Shown: positions 15,948-25,714, numbered from the stretch's first letter. The stretch: 64,000 nucleotides of DNA from Thermoguttaceae bacterium (GCA_017407125.1 JAFQXE010000019.1:1-64000), one strand, 5' to 3'. The notes: generated by a model from the sequence alone, not told the origin. Translations and numbers: made by a program.

Positions 15948-16684
15948 TTCCCCACCACGACCCGATTCTTGCCCGCCTGTTTCGCCTGATACATGGCGGC
16001 GTCTGCCGCGGTGAGAATCTGGTCGATTGTCGTCTCTCGATTCTCGGCGCAAATCGCGCCTATGCTCAGCGTAACGTTCAGTCCAACCGGGACAGACGAA
16101 TTCGGCGTTTTCACGTTTAACGGGTGGGATTCTATAGTCTGACGCAGCGTCTCGCCGACGGCGGCGGTTTGTTCTCTTGACGTCCGGGGCAGCAGAACGC
16201 AGAATTCGTCTCCCCCGTACCGCGCCAGATAGCCCGTCTCGCCAACGGCAGAGCGCAGATGTTCCGCAACGTTTTGAAGAACGACGTCTCCAGCAGCGTG
16301 TCCGAAATTGTCGTTGATTTGTTTGAAATTGTCGACGTCGATCATCAGGAACCCCAGCGGCCAGTCGTCTGACCCGGACAGTTCCATCTCGCCCAGCAGG
16401 CTGAACAGAGCGCGGCGGTTATAGCATTGCGTCAGATGGTCGTGCAACGCCTGACGCTTGAGCTGTTCGTTTTGAACCAGGACTTTGCGACGCAGCAGAT
16501 GCGCTTCCCGCAGAGCGCACAGACAGATGCACAGCAGCGCGCCCAGCTCGCAGCCCAACAGAATCCAGACGTTCTGCGAGACACGGTCAGCGGTCAGCGC
16601 GCCGATATTTTTCAGCGTCGCAACCGTCCCGATAAACAGAACGGCGGTAAACAGCAGAAATAATTTCGGAAATCTGTTAATCAT
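15935..16684 (-). CDS. Membrane-bound diguanylate cyclase (GGDEF protein)
   Basis: 249 aa from ATG 16684. A longer frame reaches 16780 but its extra residues are encoded by the GTGGTAAG repeat and are rejected. Two membrane segments (about 6-25 and 37-57) and a short helix lead into a GGDEF domain with the intact active site A-R-Y-G-G-D-E-F and the upstream D-V-D-N-F-K-Q-I-N-D metal-binding stretch. It should make cyclic di-GMP. The inhibitory site normally reading R-x-x-D before GGDEF is here G-E-T-G, so product feedback is probably absent. The last codons and TAG lie in a dispersed repeat. No sensor domain is visible. Confidence 0.88.
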   Translation of the reverse strand: MINRFPKLFLLFTAVLFIGTVATLKNIGALTADRVSQNVWILLGCELGALLCICLCALREAHLLRRKVLVQNEQLKRQALHDHLTQCYNRRALFSLLGEMELSGSDDWPLGFLMIDVDNFKQINDNFGHAAGDVVLQNVAEHLRSAVGETGYLARYGGDEFCVLLPRTSREQTAAVGETLRQTIESHPLNVKTPNSSVPVGLNVTLSIGAICAENRETTIDQILTAADAAMYQAKQAGKNRVVVGKVSC

Positions 16685-16734
16685 GAACAACTGCGGGTTG
16701 CCAAAAAAAACGAACGGCGTATAATAGTTAGGGG

Positions 16735-16947
16735 CTGGACTGTAGTGGTAAGTGGTAAGTAGTAAGTGGTAAGGACGCAAGCGCTACTCATACTTTAAGT
16801 GGTAAGTTTTAAGTGGTAAGTGGTAAGGACGCAAGCGCTGCTCCAACTTTTCACTAACCACTTACCACTAACCACTCTCAACTCTAGTGGTAAGGACGCA
16901 AGCGTTATTCCTACTTACCACTAACCACTTACCACTAACCACTTCTA
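16735..16947. repeat. GTGGTAAG / GGACGCAAGCG repeat (family R2, copy 1)
   Basis: Fills the gap between the GGDEF gene and pdxA. GTGGTAAGTGGTAAG-type units and three copies of GGTAAGGACGCAAGCG alternate with the inverted form CTTACCACTAACCAC, so the region can fold into long hairpins. A shorter relative lies at 20219-20293. Nothing coding is seen in it. Confidence 0.75.
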
Positions 16948-16993
16948 ATTATATCCCCTTTTGAAGATATTTCAAGTAGTTTTGAATAATTCC

Positions 16994-18019
16994 ATGAAAC
17001 CGTTACTGATAACTCAAGGCGATCCCGCCGGGGTCGGACCGGAAATATGCGCTGCGTGCGCCGTTAAAGAGATGGTCAACCCGACCGACGCGCCGATTGC
17101 CGTTCTCGGGTCGGCAGCGTTGTTGAAAAAGGCCGCAGAATATTCTGTCGCCCCGGCGGACATGCCGATTTTCGATTCCATCCCAGTCGTCCCGTACCGG
17201 GAATTCGCCGCCGGCGCGATCGCTGACAGCCCGGTTCAGATCGTAGACTTCGACAACGTCGACATGACCGATCACGCCCCGGGTCGAATCTGCGCCGAAT
17301 ACGGTCAGGCGTCGTTCGATTACATCAAATCGGCTATTGACTGGACGCTATCCGGTTTGGGCGCGGGCGTTGTAACCGGACCGATTCATAAAGTCGCGCT
17401 GCACTTGGCGGGAGTTCCCTTTCCGGGGCATACGGAGATGTTCGCTCATTACACCGGGGCGAAAAGCATCTGCATGGTTCTCAGCTCGTCTGAACTGACA
17501 ACGGCGCTGGTAACGGCGCACGTCGGGTACAGCGACGTCCCGAAGCTCATTACCCGGGAGCGCGTTTGGGAGACGCTGGAAATTAACCGCGCCGCCTGGC
17601 GCAAGATACTGGACAGAGAGCCGCGCTTTACCGTCTGCGGACTCAACCCGCATGCGGGAGAAAACGGCTTGTTCGGCAACCGGGAAGAAGAACTCGCCAT
17701 CGCGCCCGCCGTCGAACAGGCGAAACAGGCGGGATACGACATCGTCGGGCCCATTCCGCCAGACACAGCGTTTATTCCGTCACGGAGAATGCAGACGGAC
17801 GTGTATATTTGCATGTATCACGATCAGGGACTCATTCCCATGAAAGCGTTTGGATTCGATACGGGAATCAACATCACGCTGGGACTGCCGATTGTCAGAA
17901 CGTCCGTCGACCACGGCACCGCCATGGACATCGCGTTTGGCTCAACGCCCGGCGTCAAACCGAGTTCGCTGAGCATGACCTGCGCTATCAAACTTGCGAG
18001 AAAACTGAGCAAGTCGTAG
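16994..18019 (+). CDS. pdxA: 4-hydroxythreonine-4-phosphate dehydrogenase
   Basis: 341 aa. PdxA oxidises 4-phosphohydroxy-L-threonine in the DXP-dependent route to pyridoxal phosphate. ATG 16994 is chosen because the family start K-P-L-L-I-T-Q-G-D-P-A-G-V-G-P-E follows at once; an upstream start at 16961 would only add residues from the repeat edge. Metal-binding histidines are visible in G-H-T-E-M-F-A, T-A-H-V and M-Y-H-D-Q-G-L-I-P. Length is normal. It stands alone, convergent with purF, and the gap between them holds a structured repeat. Confidence 0.93.
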   Translation: MKPLLITQGDPAGVGPEICAACAVKEMVNPTDAPIAVLGSAALLKKAAEYSVAPADMPIFDSIPVVPYREFAAGAIADSPVQIVDFDNVDMTDHAPGRICAEYGQASFDYIKSAIDWTLSGLGAGVVTGPIHKVALHLAGVPFPGHTEMFAHYTGAKSICMVLSSSELTTALVTAHVGYSDVPKLITRERVWETLEINRAAWRKILDREPRFTVCGLNPHAGENGLFGNREEELAIAPAVEQAKQAGYDIVGPIPPDTAFIPSRRMQTDVYICMYHDQGLIPMKAFGFDTGINITLGLPIVRTSVDHGTAMDIAFGSTPGVKPSSLSMTCAIKLARKLSKS

Positions 18020-18033
18020 TAATTCGGTTTTTA

Positions 18034-18256
18034 TTATGAACGCAGAGTACGCAGACTCCTCGCAGACAACGCAGAAGCAAGCGTCCATGTGTCATCTACG
18101 CCCGATTCTCGGGCTATGACACGATGTCCGCTTGCAAATTTAAAATAAAAAACGGGCAGGAATCGCACCGCAACCAACGCACTTGGCGTTGTCGCCACAT
18201 TTCCAGCCCGTCTGTGAACTCTGCGAGTTGTCTGCGCTCTCTGCGTTCTTTCTAAT
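18034..18256. repeat. Structured inverted-repeat element (family R4, copy 1)
   Basis: Outer arms carry GAACGCAGAG-type and CTCTGCGTTC-type sequence. Inside, ACGGGC (18152-18157) pairs with GCCCGT (18206-18211), GGAAT with ATTTCC, and CAACGC (18175-18180) with GCGTTG (18186-18191). Copy 2 at 37891-38042 keeps the same shape with different bases. It lies between the convergent ends of pdxA and purF and could also stop transcription. Confidence 0.65.
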
Positions 18257-18326
18257 CTTCATACTAGAAAGATTAATGTTATTCGCGCAAAGAGCTATTG
18301 TCGCAACTCACAAATTCTGAATTGTA

Positions 18327-19913
18327 TCAGTCATAAACTCTATCGACTTTTTTGTGTTCCTGGAAGATTTTCAAAGATTTCTCGAACAGTTCGTTGCCCT
18401 TGGGCGTGGGGAACTCGCGCGTGCAGCAGCCCAGGCAGAAGGTGTCCTGACCGCAGCCGATTGACGTGCCGATGTTGTCAACGGGCAGGTATCGGAGCGA
18501 GTCGGCGCCGAGGTCTTTCGCCATCTTGTCGAGAACTTCCGGCGTGAATTCGCCTTTGTATCCGTCTTCCAGGAAATGAGGAGCGAACAGGTCGCCCAGG
18601 AGGGACATGTCAACGCCGTAGAAGCACGGGGCGATAATCGGCGGGCAGGCGATTCGCAGGTGAACTTCCGCCGCGCCGCCCACTTCGCGCAGGATTTTCA
18701 TCAAAGCGCGAATCGTCGTGGAACGGACGATGCTGTCGTCAACCAGAACGACTTTCTTGCCGCCCAAAACGGTGGGCAGAACCGCATATTTGCTTCTCAC
18801 AGCATAGCTTCTGCCGGTGTTGCTTTGAATGAACGTGCGGCCCGCGTAACGGTTTCTCATCAAACCTTCCAGACACGGCAGATGGCGCACGTGAGCGTAT
18901 CCAGCCGCGGCGGCTTTGGCGGTGTCCGGAACCGGAACGACAATGACGTCGTCTCCGCCCTGGAGGATGCCGACGTTGTCTTCGTTTTTGCCCAGAATGC
19001 GTCCTGCGGCTTCACGCGCCTGATAGACGCCCAGGTTGTCGATTTCGCTGGCGGCGTTGGCAAAGTAAATCCATTCGAAGAAACAGCGTTTTTGCGGAAC
19101 CGGGTCTGCATAGCGTTCGACCTTGTAGCCCTTGGAATTGACGATAACCATCGTACCGGGCTCCAGGTGGTTGATTTCGCGGAATCCCATGTTACGCAGA
19201 GCGATTGATTCGCTGGCGGCGGCGAACAGACGTCCTTGAACCGCCCAGCACAGAGGTCGAAGCCCCAACGGGTCGCGAGCGACGAACATCTCTCCGCAGC
19301 CGTTGATAAAGGCGATATTGTACGCGCCGTCAAACTGAGTGTAGACGTTTCTCATGACGTCCACAAAAGACGGTTCCGTTTCTCCGCGCAGAGCGTAAGA
19401 AAGGGTGTGCATCATGATTTCGGTGTCGCCTTCAAGAGTAATGTGATAACCCTGTTTGGAAAGAAGCTGTTCGCGAAGTTCAGGGTAGTTTGCCAGAGTG
19501 CCGTTAAACGCAAAAGAGAACCATTTCCAGAGCCGTCCGTGATGCCGTTCAAAAGGCTGAGCGTATCGCGGGTCTTCCTGTCCGCAGGTCGCGTATCGGG
19601 TATGACCGATTCCCGCTCGCCCGGCGTACTCTTTCAAAATTGCCTGAAATTTGCCGGGATGGGAGACGCGGAAGACTTCATTGACCGATCCGACGTCTTT
19701 GTACGTGTCCAAAATTTGCGGACGGTCCGGGTCGTAGGTTGTAATCCCCGCCGCCAGCTGACCCCGGTTTTGCTGATCGCAGAGCATTTGCTGCAGCATA
19801 GGGGTGATGTTGTTGTTTGAGACCATGGAACTGGCGTCGCCTTCCGGAGCGACTGCCTCATCCATCCAATAAATCGCTGAAACGCTGCATTCGTGTTCAA
19901 TGCGTTCTGACAT
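18327..19913 (-). CDS. purF: Amidophosphoribosyltransferase, 4Fe-4S type with propeptide
   Basis: 528 aa. First committed step of purine synthesis: PRPP plus glutamine to phosphoribosylamine. ATG 19913 gives M-S-E-R-I-E-H-E before Cys9, which aligns with the glutaminase nucleophile freed by propeptide removal in Bacillus-type PurF. Upstream in-frame ATGs (19925, 19940) cannot be excluded. The PRPP loop V-V-L-V-D-D-S-I-V-R-S-T-T is intact. Cysteines in K-R-C-F-F-E-W-I-Y-F, I-A-C-P-P and F-C-L-G-C-C fit the four ligands of an oxygen-sensitive iron-sulfur cluster. G-H-T-R-Y-A-T is also present. Length is slightly above average because of an insert after the nucleophile strand. Confidence 0.93.
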   Translation of the reverse strand: MSERIEHECSVSAIYWMDEAVAPEGDASSMVSNNNITPMLQQMLCDQQNRGQLAAGITTYDPDRPQILDTYKDVGSVNEVFRVSHPGKFQAILKEYAGRAGIGHTRYATCGQEDPRYAQPFERHHGRLWKWFSFAFNGTLANYPELREQLLSKQGYHITLEGDTEIMMHTLSYALRGETEPSFVDVMRNVYTQFDGAYNIAFINGCGEMFVARDPLGLRPLCWAVQGRLFAAASESIALRNMGFREINHLEPGTMVIVNSKGYKVERYADPVPQKRCFFEWIYFANAASEIDNLGVYQAREAAGRILGKNEDNVGILQGGDDVIVVPVPDTAKAAAAGYAHVRHLPCLEGLMRNRYAGRTFIQSNTGRSYAVRSKYAVLPTVLGGKKVVLVDDSIVRSTTIRALMKILREVGGAAEVHLRIACPPIIAPCFYGVDMSLLGDLFAPHFLEDGYKGEFTPEVLDKMAKDLGADSLRYLPVDNIGTSIGCGQDTFCLGCCTREFPTPKGNELFEKSLKIFQEHKKVDRVYD

Positions 19914-20452
19914 AATGATTTCCATCGGGTTGGAGTGCATGGGGAAAGAAAGGACGTCTGGGAAAGACGCCGTCTTGCGTCCGGCTGAAACCGTTTTACC
20001 GCGAACGCTTCAGCCCCCCCGATTGCAAGATGAAAATATTTTACACGACGACCCGATTTTGTAAAGAGAGGGGGGAGGGATTTTTTTGAGGCATTAGGCA
20101 AGAGGCAGTAGGCTGTAGTTAATTAACCGCAGCGCGAAGCGCTTCCGCTAGAACCGCGTTAGCGGTTCAATTTTAATAGCCGTGGGTTTTAACCCACGGA
20201 GGGAATAGGGAATAGTATTAAGTTATTAGTGGTTAGTGGTAAGGACGCAAGCGCTCAACTAACTTACCACTTACTACTTATCACTTAACACTTATTCAAT
20301 TGCTAATTGCTAATTGACAATTGCTAATTCATTTAGCTCCTCACTCCTCATTCCTAACCCCTAACTATTCTCCTCTCCCCCTTGAATAAACTTTTTCTTT
20401 ATGTTAAATTAATAGGTAATATTTTTCTATAATATATTTACAGGAGACTTCA
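19914..20452. repeat. 539-bp intergenic repeat cluster with palindromes (R3 copy 1, R2 copy 2)
   Basis: Contains AGGCAGTAGGC-type units (about 20094-20118), then an R3 element at 20127-20200 with two palindromes: GAACCGC/GCGGTTC (20151-20168) and the 20-bp CCGTGGGTTTTAACCCACGG (20180-20199). Next come R2 units (20219-20293) and an AATTGCTAATTGCTAATTG run (about 20296-20330). The last 60 bp carry the promoter of the caspase gene. No coding sequence is seen. Confidence 0.75.
20428..20433 (+). promoter_or_regulatory. Candidate -10 element of the caspase/SUMF1 gene
   Basis: TATAAT lies 20 bp before ATG 20453, with only a weak TTAAAT-like -35. The AGGAG ribosome binding site (20442-20446) leaves room for a very short leader. 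Confidence 0.45.
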
Positions 20453-22198
20453 ATGCGTCGATATTTCCTATTCCTGTTTTTCGTCCTTGCCTTTTGTTTT
20501 ACGTCGAACGCCGAGGCGCGCAAGTACGCTCTTCTGGTTGGAGTTGACGATTATATAACCGTTCCGAAACTCAAATGTTGCGTCAACGACATGAAAACGC
20601 TAGAAAATGCGTTGATGAAAATCGGTTTTGCAGGAAACGATATTCGAATTCTTGTAACTGGCAGCAACAATTTCGAAGATCTTCCGACGAAAAAGAATAT
20701 CGAGATTGCCATTTCCGACATTGTTAAAAAAGCTACATTGTCCGACGTAGTGTTCATCGCGTTGTCAGGACACGGGGCGCAGGAAGGCAAAAATGTTTAT
20801 TTCTGTCCGCCAGATGTGGATGTGAAAAATCTCGAAGAAACGAGTGTTTCAATCACAAAGTTAATGAACATTCTTGCCACAAAATGCAACGCCAAATTCA
20901 AATGGATAGTTGTAGACGCGTGCCGCAATGATCCGAATAAGGGCTCAAAGGGAATCGGCGGAAAAGGACTACAGGTCATTCCGTCCCCTCCCGAAGGAAT
21001 AGCGCTTTTTCAAAGTTGCGCTAAAGGGGAAGAAAGTTGGGAAGACCGAGACAGCGGTAACGGCTATTTCACAAAAAACTTTGCTGCAGCCCTTTCAGGT
21101 AAAGCGGACGCCAATCATGATGGCAAACTCACGCTAATGGAGGTTTACACTTGGACAACCGCACACACAAAAGAGCAAGTCAAAAATAGTCATAATAAAA
21201 TTCAGCGTCCCTATTTCAGCGGAACCGTTACGGACTTCACTCTTGCGGAAGACATAAACGTCAATAAAGCTCAAGATCTTGTAAAAGAGGCGCGAAAGGC
21301 GATGGATGACAAGAATTATGCGCTTGCCATCAAAACGTTTGACGAGGCAATTGCTCTGTGTCCAAACATTATTTCTATAAGACGCGAACGCGATTATGCC
21401 CATAAGATGATGGAATTATTACAGAATTCGCCATCGTCGTCGAATAAGCTGCCCTCAGGTTCGTTAAAAGCGGGTGATCGAGGGGTTTTAAGAATAAAAG
21501 GAGTGGAGTTCACATTCCGTTATTGTCCGCCTGGAACGTTCACAATGGGTTCGCCAGATTCGGAAAATAAACGTAGTAGTGACGAAACTCAGCATCCAGT
21601 TACGTTGACTAAAGGTTTCTGGATAATGGAAACGGAAGTTACTCAAAAGCAATGGATGGCGATTATGGGAGAGAATCCTAGTTATTTTAAAGGCGAAAAC
21701 CTCCCTGTTGAACAAGTATCATGGAAAGAATGTCAGGATTTTTGCATAAAATGCTGCTCTTTGATTGGCATGTCAGTACAACTTCCAACAGAAGCTCAAT
21801 GGGAATATGCTTGCCGTGCAGGCAGTTCAACGGCATATTTTTGGGGTAACGCTTTGAATGGAGACAAGGCAAACTGCGCGGGCACTTGTCCATACGGAAC
21901 GACAACCAAGGGAAAATACCTAAAAACGACAATGAAAGTTGGCAGTTATTCACCCAACGCATGGGGGTTATACGACATGCATGGAAACGTTCGGGAGTGG
22001 TGTGCTGACTGGTATGAAGTTTATCCGAACGGAAAAGTTACGAATCAAGTTGGTCCCCCAATTGGATCATATCGCGTATATCGTGGAGGCAGTTGGAAAG
22101 ACTGCGCCCAATACTGTCGATCAGCATATCGTTATAGCAAAAAAGAGAATTATAAATACTACACCTTAGGGTTTAGGTGCGTTATAATACCTAAATAA
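20453..22198 (+). CDS. Secreted caspase-like peptidase (C14) with TPR-like segment and SUMF1 domain
   Basis: 581 aa with signal peptide (1-22, ending N-A-E-A). The caspase-like domain (24-270) has the strand R-K-Y-A-L-L-V-G-V-D-D-Y, catalytic His107 in S-G-H-G and Cys157 in D-A-C-R, so it should be active. An EF-hand-like D-A-N-H-D-G-K-L-T-L-M-E (219-230) sits near its end, a feature that could link it to calcium. Residues 273-322 look like one TPR hairpin. A single SUMF1-type domain covers about 345-580. It is the parent-like form of the 1227-aa protein at 9820-13503. Export suggests a role in the large planctomycete periplasm. Confidence 0.87.
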   Translation: MRRYFLFLFFVLAFCFTSNAEARKYALLVGVDDYITVPKLKCCVNDMKTLENALMKIGFAGNDIRILVTGSNNFEDLPTKKNIEIAISDIVKKATLSDVVFIALSGHGAQEGKNVYFCPPDVDVKNLEETSVSITKLMNILATKCNAKFKWIVVDACRNDPNKGSKGIGGKGLQVIPSPPEGIALFQSCAKGEESWEDRDSGNGYFTKNFAAALSGKADANHDGKLTLMEVYTWTTAHTKEQVKNSHNKIQRPYFSGTVTDFTLAEDINVNKAQDLVKEARKAMDDKNYALAIKTFDEAIALCPNIISIRRERDYAHKMMELLQNSPSSSNKLPSGSLKAGDRGVLRIKGVEFTFRYCPPGTFTMGSPDSENKRSSDETQHPVTLTKGFWIMETEVTQKQWMAIMGENPSYFKGENLPVEQVSWKECQDFCIKCCSLIGMSVQLPTEAQWEYACRAGSSTAYFWGNALNGDKANCAGTCPYGTTTKGKYLKTTMKVGSYSPNAWGLYDMHGNVREWCADWYEVYPNGKVTNQVGPPIGSYRVYRGGSWKDCAQYCRSAYRYSKKENYKYYTLGFRCVIIPK

Positions 22199-22479
22199 TT
22201 CACTTTATGGGCGTACGCAAATTTTCCTGCGTTCAATAAATTTATCCGACGAAAACGGGGCTATTAAACTTTGAAAATAATTCGTTGCGATAACGGCGGC
22301 GAACGTTAATCCACGCAGTTCCGCAGCGTCGTTATTGAGCTTCTCATCTTTATTTATCTTCACAAAATAATTATGTGCGCGCCACATTACTCATTGAATT
22401 CCCCCCCTTGCTTTGTTTTGACTTTTGGTATACAATAACCGATATATAATATTAATATAGCGTTCTAGTATAAAAACTC
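22199..22479 (+). other. Intergenic region with promoter of the FAD dehydrogenase
   Basis: A 60-codon minus-strand frame (22205-22387) is not recognised and not called. The right end carries a promoter (22408-22436). Confidence 0.45.
22408..22436 (+). promoter_or_regulatory. Promoter of the 22480-28548 gene run
   Basis: TTGCTT (22408-22413) and TACAAT (22431-22436) with a 17-bp spacer. The leader contains AATATTAATATA (22448-22459) followed by GCGTT, also found in the leader at 30691. Confidence 0.5.
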
Positions 22480-25400
22480 ATGGACAGTCAACGCGAACGA
22501 ATTCAGGACGACTTGCGCGGCGTTATCGAAGGATCTGTCGATTGCGACAACTCGACAACGCTGCTGTATTCAACCGACGGAAGCATTCATCAATTGCGTC
22601 CGTTAGGGGTTGTTTGTCCCCGTCATTGGCGAGACGTGGTTCAAACAATCAACTACGCCAGAGAAAACGGTTTAAGCGTTCATCCTCGCGGCGCCGGCAG
22701 TTTCCTTGCTGGCGAATCGCTCGGAACGGGGCTTATTTTGGACTTCTCCCGATTCATGCGCCGCGTTATCGGCATTCAGGACACTATCGTTCGCGTTCAG
22801 CCGGGCGCCGTTCGAGAGCGAATCAATGCCAGTCTTCATCCTTTCGGACTAACCTTCGGCCCAGACGGCGGCAACCAGCTAATCTCAACCATCGGCGGAC
22901 AAATAGCCGTCAATTCAGCAGGCGGAAACTGGCTAAGATACGGCGCGCCCTCCAGTCTTTTAACTGGAATTAAAGCGGTTCTTGCCGATGGGAATCTGGT
23001 TCATTTCGATATGGACTGCGTTAAAAACGCTCCGGCTGGCTCCCCGTTGGCGGAACTGACCCAGAGGCTGAAACAAGTCTACGAAAAGCACGCCGCGCTT
23101 ATCGACCTCACCCCCGAAAACAGTTCCATTCATCACGCCGGATACAATCTGACGGCTCTGCGACACGGCAATATCAATTATTTGCGTCTTCTTGCCGGGT
23201 CTGAAGGCACGCTGGCGGCGTTTACGGAATTTGAATTGCGCGCTGTACCAACTCCAAATCATACAACGGCGGTTTTATTTTTCTTTGACTCGATCCGCAA
23301 AGCCGCGTTGGCGGCAAAGGACGTCATTCATCTGAACATTGATTCCTGCGATTTGATGGACAGACGCCATCTGCATCTGATTTCCGAAACAGACGCCAGA
23401 ATTGACCTCCTTGTTCCCCCGGAAGCGGAAGCTGCCCTGTTGATTTTCTGTTCTGCCGAAACTCAGGGTGAAATTCGCGCTCAGCTGCGAACGCTTAACG
23501 AACATCTGTGTTTGTACAACAATTTGGCTTTTGCTGAAAACTATTCAAACGACGAACACGAGTTGGAAATTTACAACCTCATTCGCAACTACATTCAGCC
23601 AACCACAAGCGAAACGAAGCTTGTCGAACCAGTCTCCTACGTAGACGACGTTACCGTAAACCCGCTTCGGCTGGACGGATTTCTGGCGGAACTCCTTGCT
23701 CTGATGCAGTCAGAGGAAATCAGTTCGTCAATATACTGTCACGCTCCGCAGGGACAGATGTGTCTTCATCCGTTTTTGAACCTGCACGAGCCGGCAGACC
23801 GCGACAAGCTGCTCTCGTTTGCGTCCAAATATTATGAACTGGCGTGGAAATACGGCGGATATCTCGGTCGAGAACACGGCAGCGGAATAAGCCGTCAGTA
23901 TTTCCTGAAACAGCAAAGCCCTGATTATTACGAAGTTTATCGAGACATCAAGCTTGCTTTCGACCCGAACTTTCTTTTCCAGCCCGGAAAGATTGTCTCG
24001 CCGGACGATTCCCAGCCAACGCTCAATCTTCGCGCCGATTATTCCAAAACGACAAAGGAAATTTTAGAAGCCAGAAAAATTCCGGAAGTCGTTGAACCCA
24101 TTTTCATTTCATCCAAAGAATCAAAAAACAAAAAATCCAGAAAAGATAAAACAGCCGCGTCTTCAGAGAATTCCGAACAGCCAGAAACCACAGAGGAAAT
24201 TGAGAAGACGGATCAATCCGATTTGCCTTCGATGAATCGTTCGTCCGAACCGGACAAGCTGGAGGATTTAACAGTCCTTCAAATGGATTGGCGGCAGGAG
24301 CAGGTATTTCGGGACTGCTTTACCTGTAACAATTGCGGGTCGTGCCGCAGTCAAGATCCCGGCAGACGCGCCTGTCCTCTGTTTCGACGGGAACTGCGAG
24401 AAACGATCTCGCCTCGCGCCAAGGCAAATTTGATTCGCGCTTTTGCGCTCAAACAGCTGGAATTGCCGGAGCTGCTTTCCAGCGAAGTCAAAGAGATTAT
24501 CGACAGCTGTTTTAACTGCCGTTCGTGCCAGTTTGAATGTTCGCGTCACACGCCGGTTCCTCAAATGATTCTTCAGGCGCGCAGCGCTTACGTTTCCGCC
24601 ATGGGGCTGGGTTTTTCAGATAAACTTATAGCTCAGTTCGACAAGCTCAGTCGGCTGGCGATCGCGTTTCGTCCGCTCGCCTCGACTGTTCTCAAGTCTC
24701 CGTTTTGCAGATTGATTCTGGAAAAGACGCTGGGGATTTCATCGGTCAGAAAAGTTCCGCCCATTCCAGCGCGTTCTTTTTTGGACGAGTATTCCCAATT
24801 TGACATTCGACATCAGGATTATAACCCGGAATCCGGCGTCAAGCGGGTATTCTTCTTTGTTTCCGCGTTTGCAAACTACCACGACGTCGCTTTGGCAGAA
24901 GCCGTTATGAAGATTCTTCAGTACAACGGCATAGACGTCGTTTGCAGCGTCAATCAAAAGCCGTCCGGATTGTCCGCTCTAACGATGGGCATGAGAGACA
25001 AAGCCGCGGCCCTGGCGCGTCACAACGTCAATATTTTGGCAGACGCCATTCGAGACTCCTGCGATATTGTCTGCGTCGAACCGGCGGATACGTACTGTAT
25101 CAAGTACGAGTACCCAATGCTGCTGGACAGAGAACCCGACGCCCGACTGGTTTCCGAAAACATTTACGATATGAGCCAGTATCTTTGGGCGCTTCATCTC
25201 AACGGCAAGCTTAATTTGAAATTCCAGCCAATTAACATGACTCTCGGCTATCACGCCCCCTGTCGTTTGCGCGCCTTGAATATCGGTTATCCAACAGTCA
25301 ATTTGCTTCGGCTTATTCCCGGTTTAACCGTTGAAACAATCGAAGCCGGCTGTTGCGGAATGGCGGGAATTTACGGCATGCAGTCGAAGAATTACCATAA

Positions 25401-25614
25401 CTCCATCAGGATTGGAATGCCGCTGATTAATCAGCTTCGCAAACCGACCATTCAAGCCTCGACAACAGACTGTTCCAGCTGCCGAATCGCGATGGAGCAT
25501 AAATCCACAAAGCCGTGCATTCATCCGATTAAAATCCTCGCCTGTTCGTACGGAATCATGCCGGAAATTGCTGAAACCCTTCACCGTCCGGCTCGAGACT
25601 ACTTTTTAACCTGA
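22480..25614 (+). CDS. FAD-linked oxidase fused to a 4Fe-4S / CCG-domain subunit
   Basis: 1044 aa; a fusion of a GlcD-type and a GlpC/GlcF-type protein, as in D-lactate or D-2-hydroxyglutarate dehydrogenases of the YdiJ kind. Residues 30-530 form the FAD_binding_4 and FAD-oxidase C-terminal domains (P-R-G-A-G-S, T-I-G-G-Q-I-A-V-N-S-A-G-G, G-S-E-G-T-L). A Lys/Glu-rich linker (about 545-600) follows. Two iron-sulfur motifs come next: C-F-T-C-N-N-C-G-S-C with A-C-P, and C-F-N-C-R-S-C-Q-F-E-C. The end holds CCG motifs (E-A-G-C-C-G-M-A-G and T-D-C-S-S-C). The substrate is probably a 2-hydroxyacid, with electrons passed to a membrane or cytosolic acceptor; the exact substrate is not readable. Confidence 0.88.
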   Translation: MDSQRERIQDDLRGVIEGSVDCDNSTTLLYSTDGSIHQLRPLGVVCPRHWRDVVQTINYARENGLSVHPRGAGSFLAGESLGTGLILDFSRFMRRVIGIQDTIVRVQPGAVRERINASLHPFGLTFGPDGGNQLISTIGGQIAVNSAGGNWLRYGAPSSLLTGIKAVLADGNLVHFDMDCVKNAPAGSPLAELTQRLKQVYEKHAALIDLTPENSSIHHAGYNLTALRHGNINYLRLLAGSEGTLAAFTEFELRAVPTPNHTTAVLFFFDSIRKAALAAKDVIHLNIDSCDLMDRRHLHLISETDARIDLLVPPEAEAALLIFCSAETQGEIRAQLRTLNEHLCLYNNLAFAENYSNDEHELEIYNLIRNYIQPTTSETKLVEPVSYVDDVTVNPLRLDGFLAELLALMQSEEISSSIYCHAPQGQMCLHPFLNLHEPADRDKLLSFASKYYELAWKYGGYLGREHGSGISRQYFLKQQSPDYYEVYRDIKLAFDPNFLFQPGKIVSPDDSQPTLNLRADYSKTTKEILEARKIPEVVEPIFISSKESKNKKSRKDKTAASSENSEQPETTEEIEKTDQSDLPSMNRSSEPDKLEDLTVLQMDWRQEQVFRDCFTCNNCGSCRSQDPGRRACPLFRRELRETISPRAKANLIRAFALKQLELPELLSSEVKEIIDSCFNCRSCQFECSRHTPVPQMILQARSAYVSAMGLGFSDKLIAQFDKLSRLAIAFRPLASTVLKSPFCRLILEKTLGISSVRKVPPIPARSFLDEYSQFDIRHQDYNPESGVKRVFFFVSAFANYHDVALAEAVMKILQYNGIDVVCSVNQKPSGLSALTMGMRDKAAALARHNVNILADAIRDSCDIVCVEPADTYCIKYEYPMLLDREPDARLVSENIYDMSQYLWALHLNGKLNLKFQPINMTLGYHAPCRLRALNIGYPTVNLLRLIPGLTVETIEAGCCGMAGIYGMQSKNYHNSIRIGMPLINQLRKPTIQASTTDCSSCRIAMEHKSTKPCIHPIKILACSYGIMPEIAETLHRPARDYFLT

Positions 25615-25714
25615 TTATACATTCCCCTTTTTTTCGGTTAGTTTACAGAGATCGACGGTTTATAGCATATTAAATTGTTACAGACGGTTTTCTCCAGACG
25701 CTTTCCGCCAACGA

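Noticed and set aside
16685..16780. Upstream extension of the GGDEF protein
   Set aside because: Encoded by the GTGGTAAG repeat; the family body begins at the ATG at 16684.
18150..18212. tRNA-like fold in the R4 element
   Set aside because: No anticodon or T-arm consensus; the arms fit a repeat hairpin better.
22205..22387. 60-codon minus-strand frame before the FAD dehydrogenase
   Set aside because: Ends in basic residues and might be a fragment of an old gene, but I recognise no family and see no start signals.
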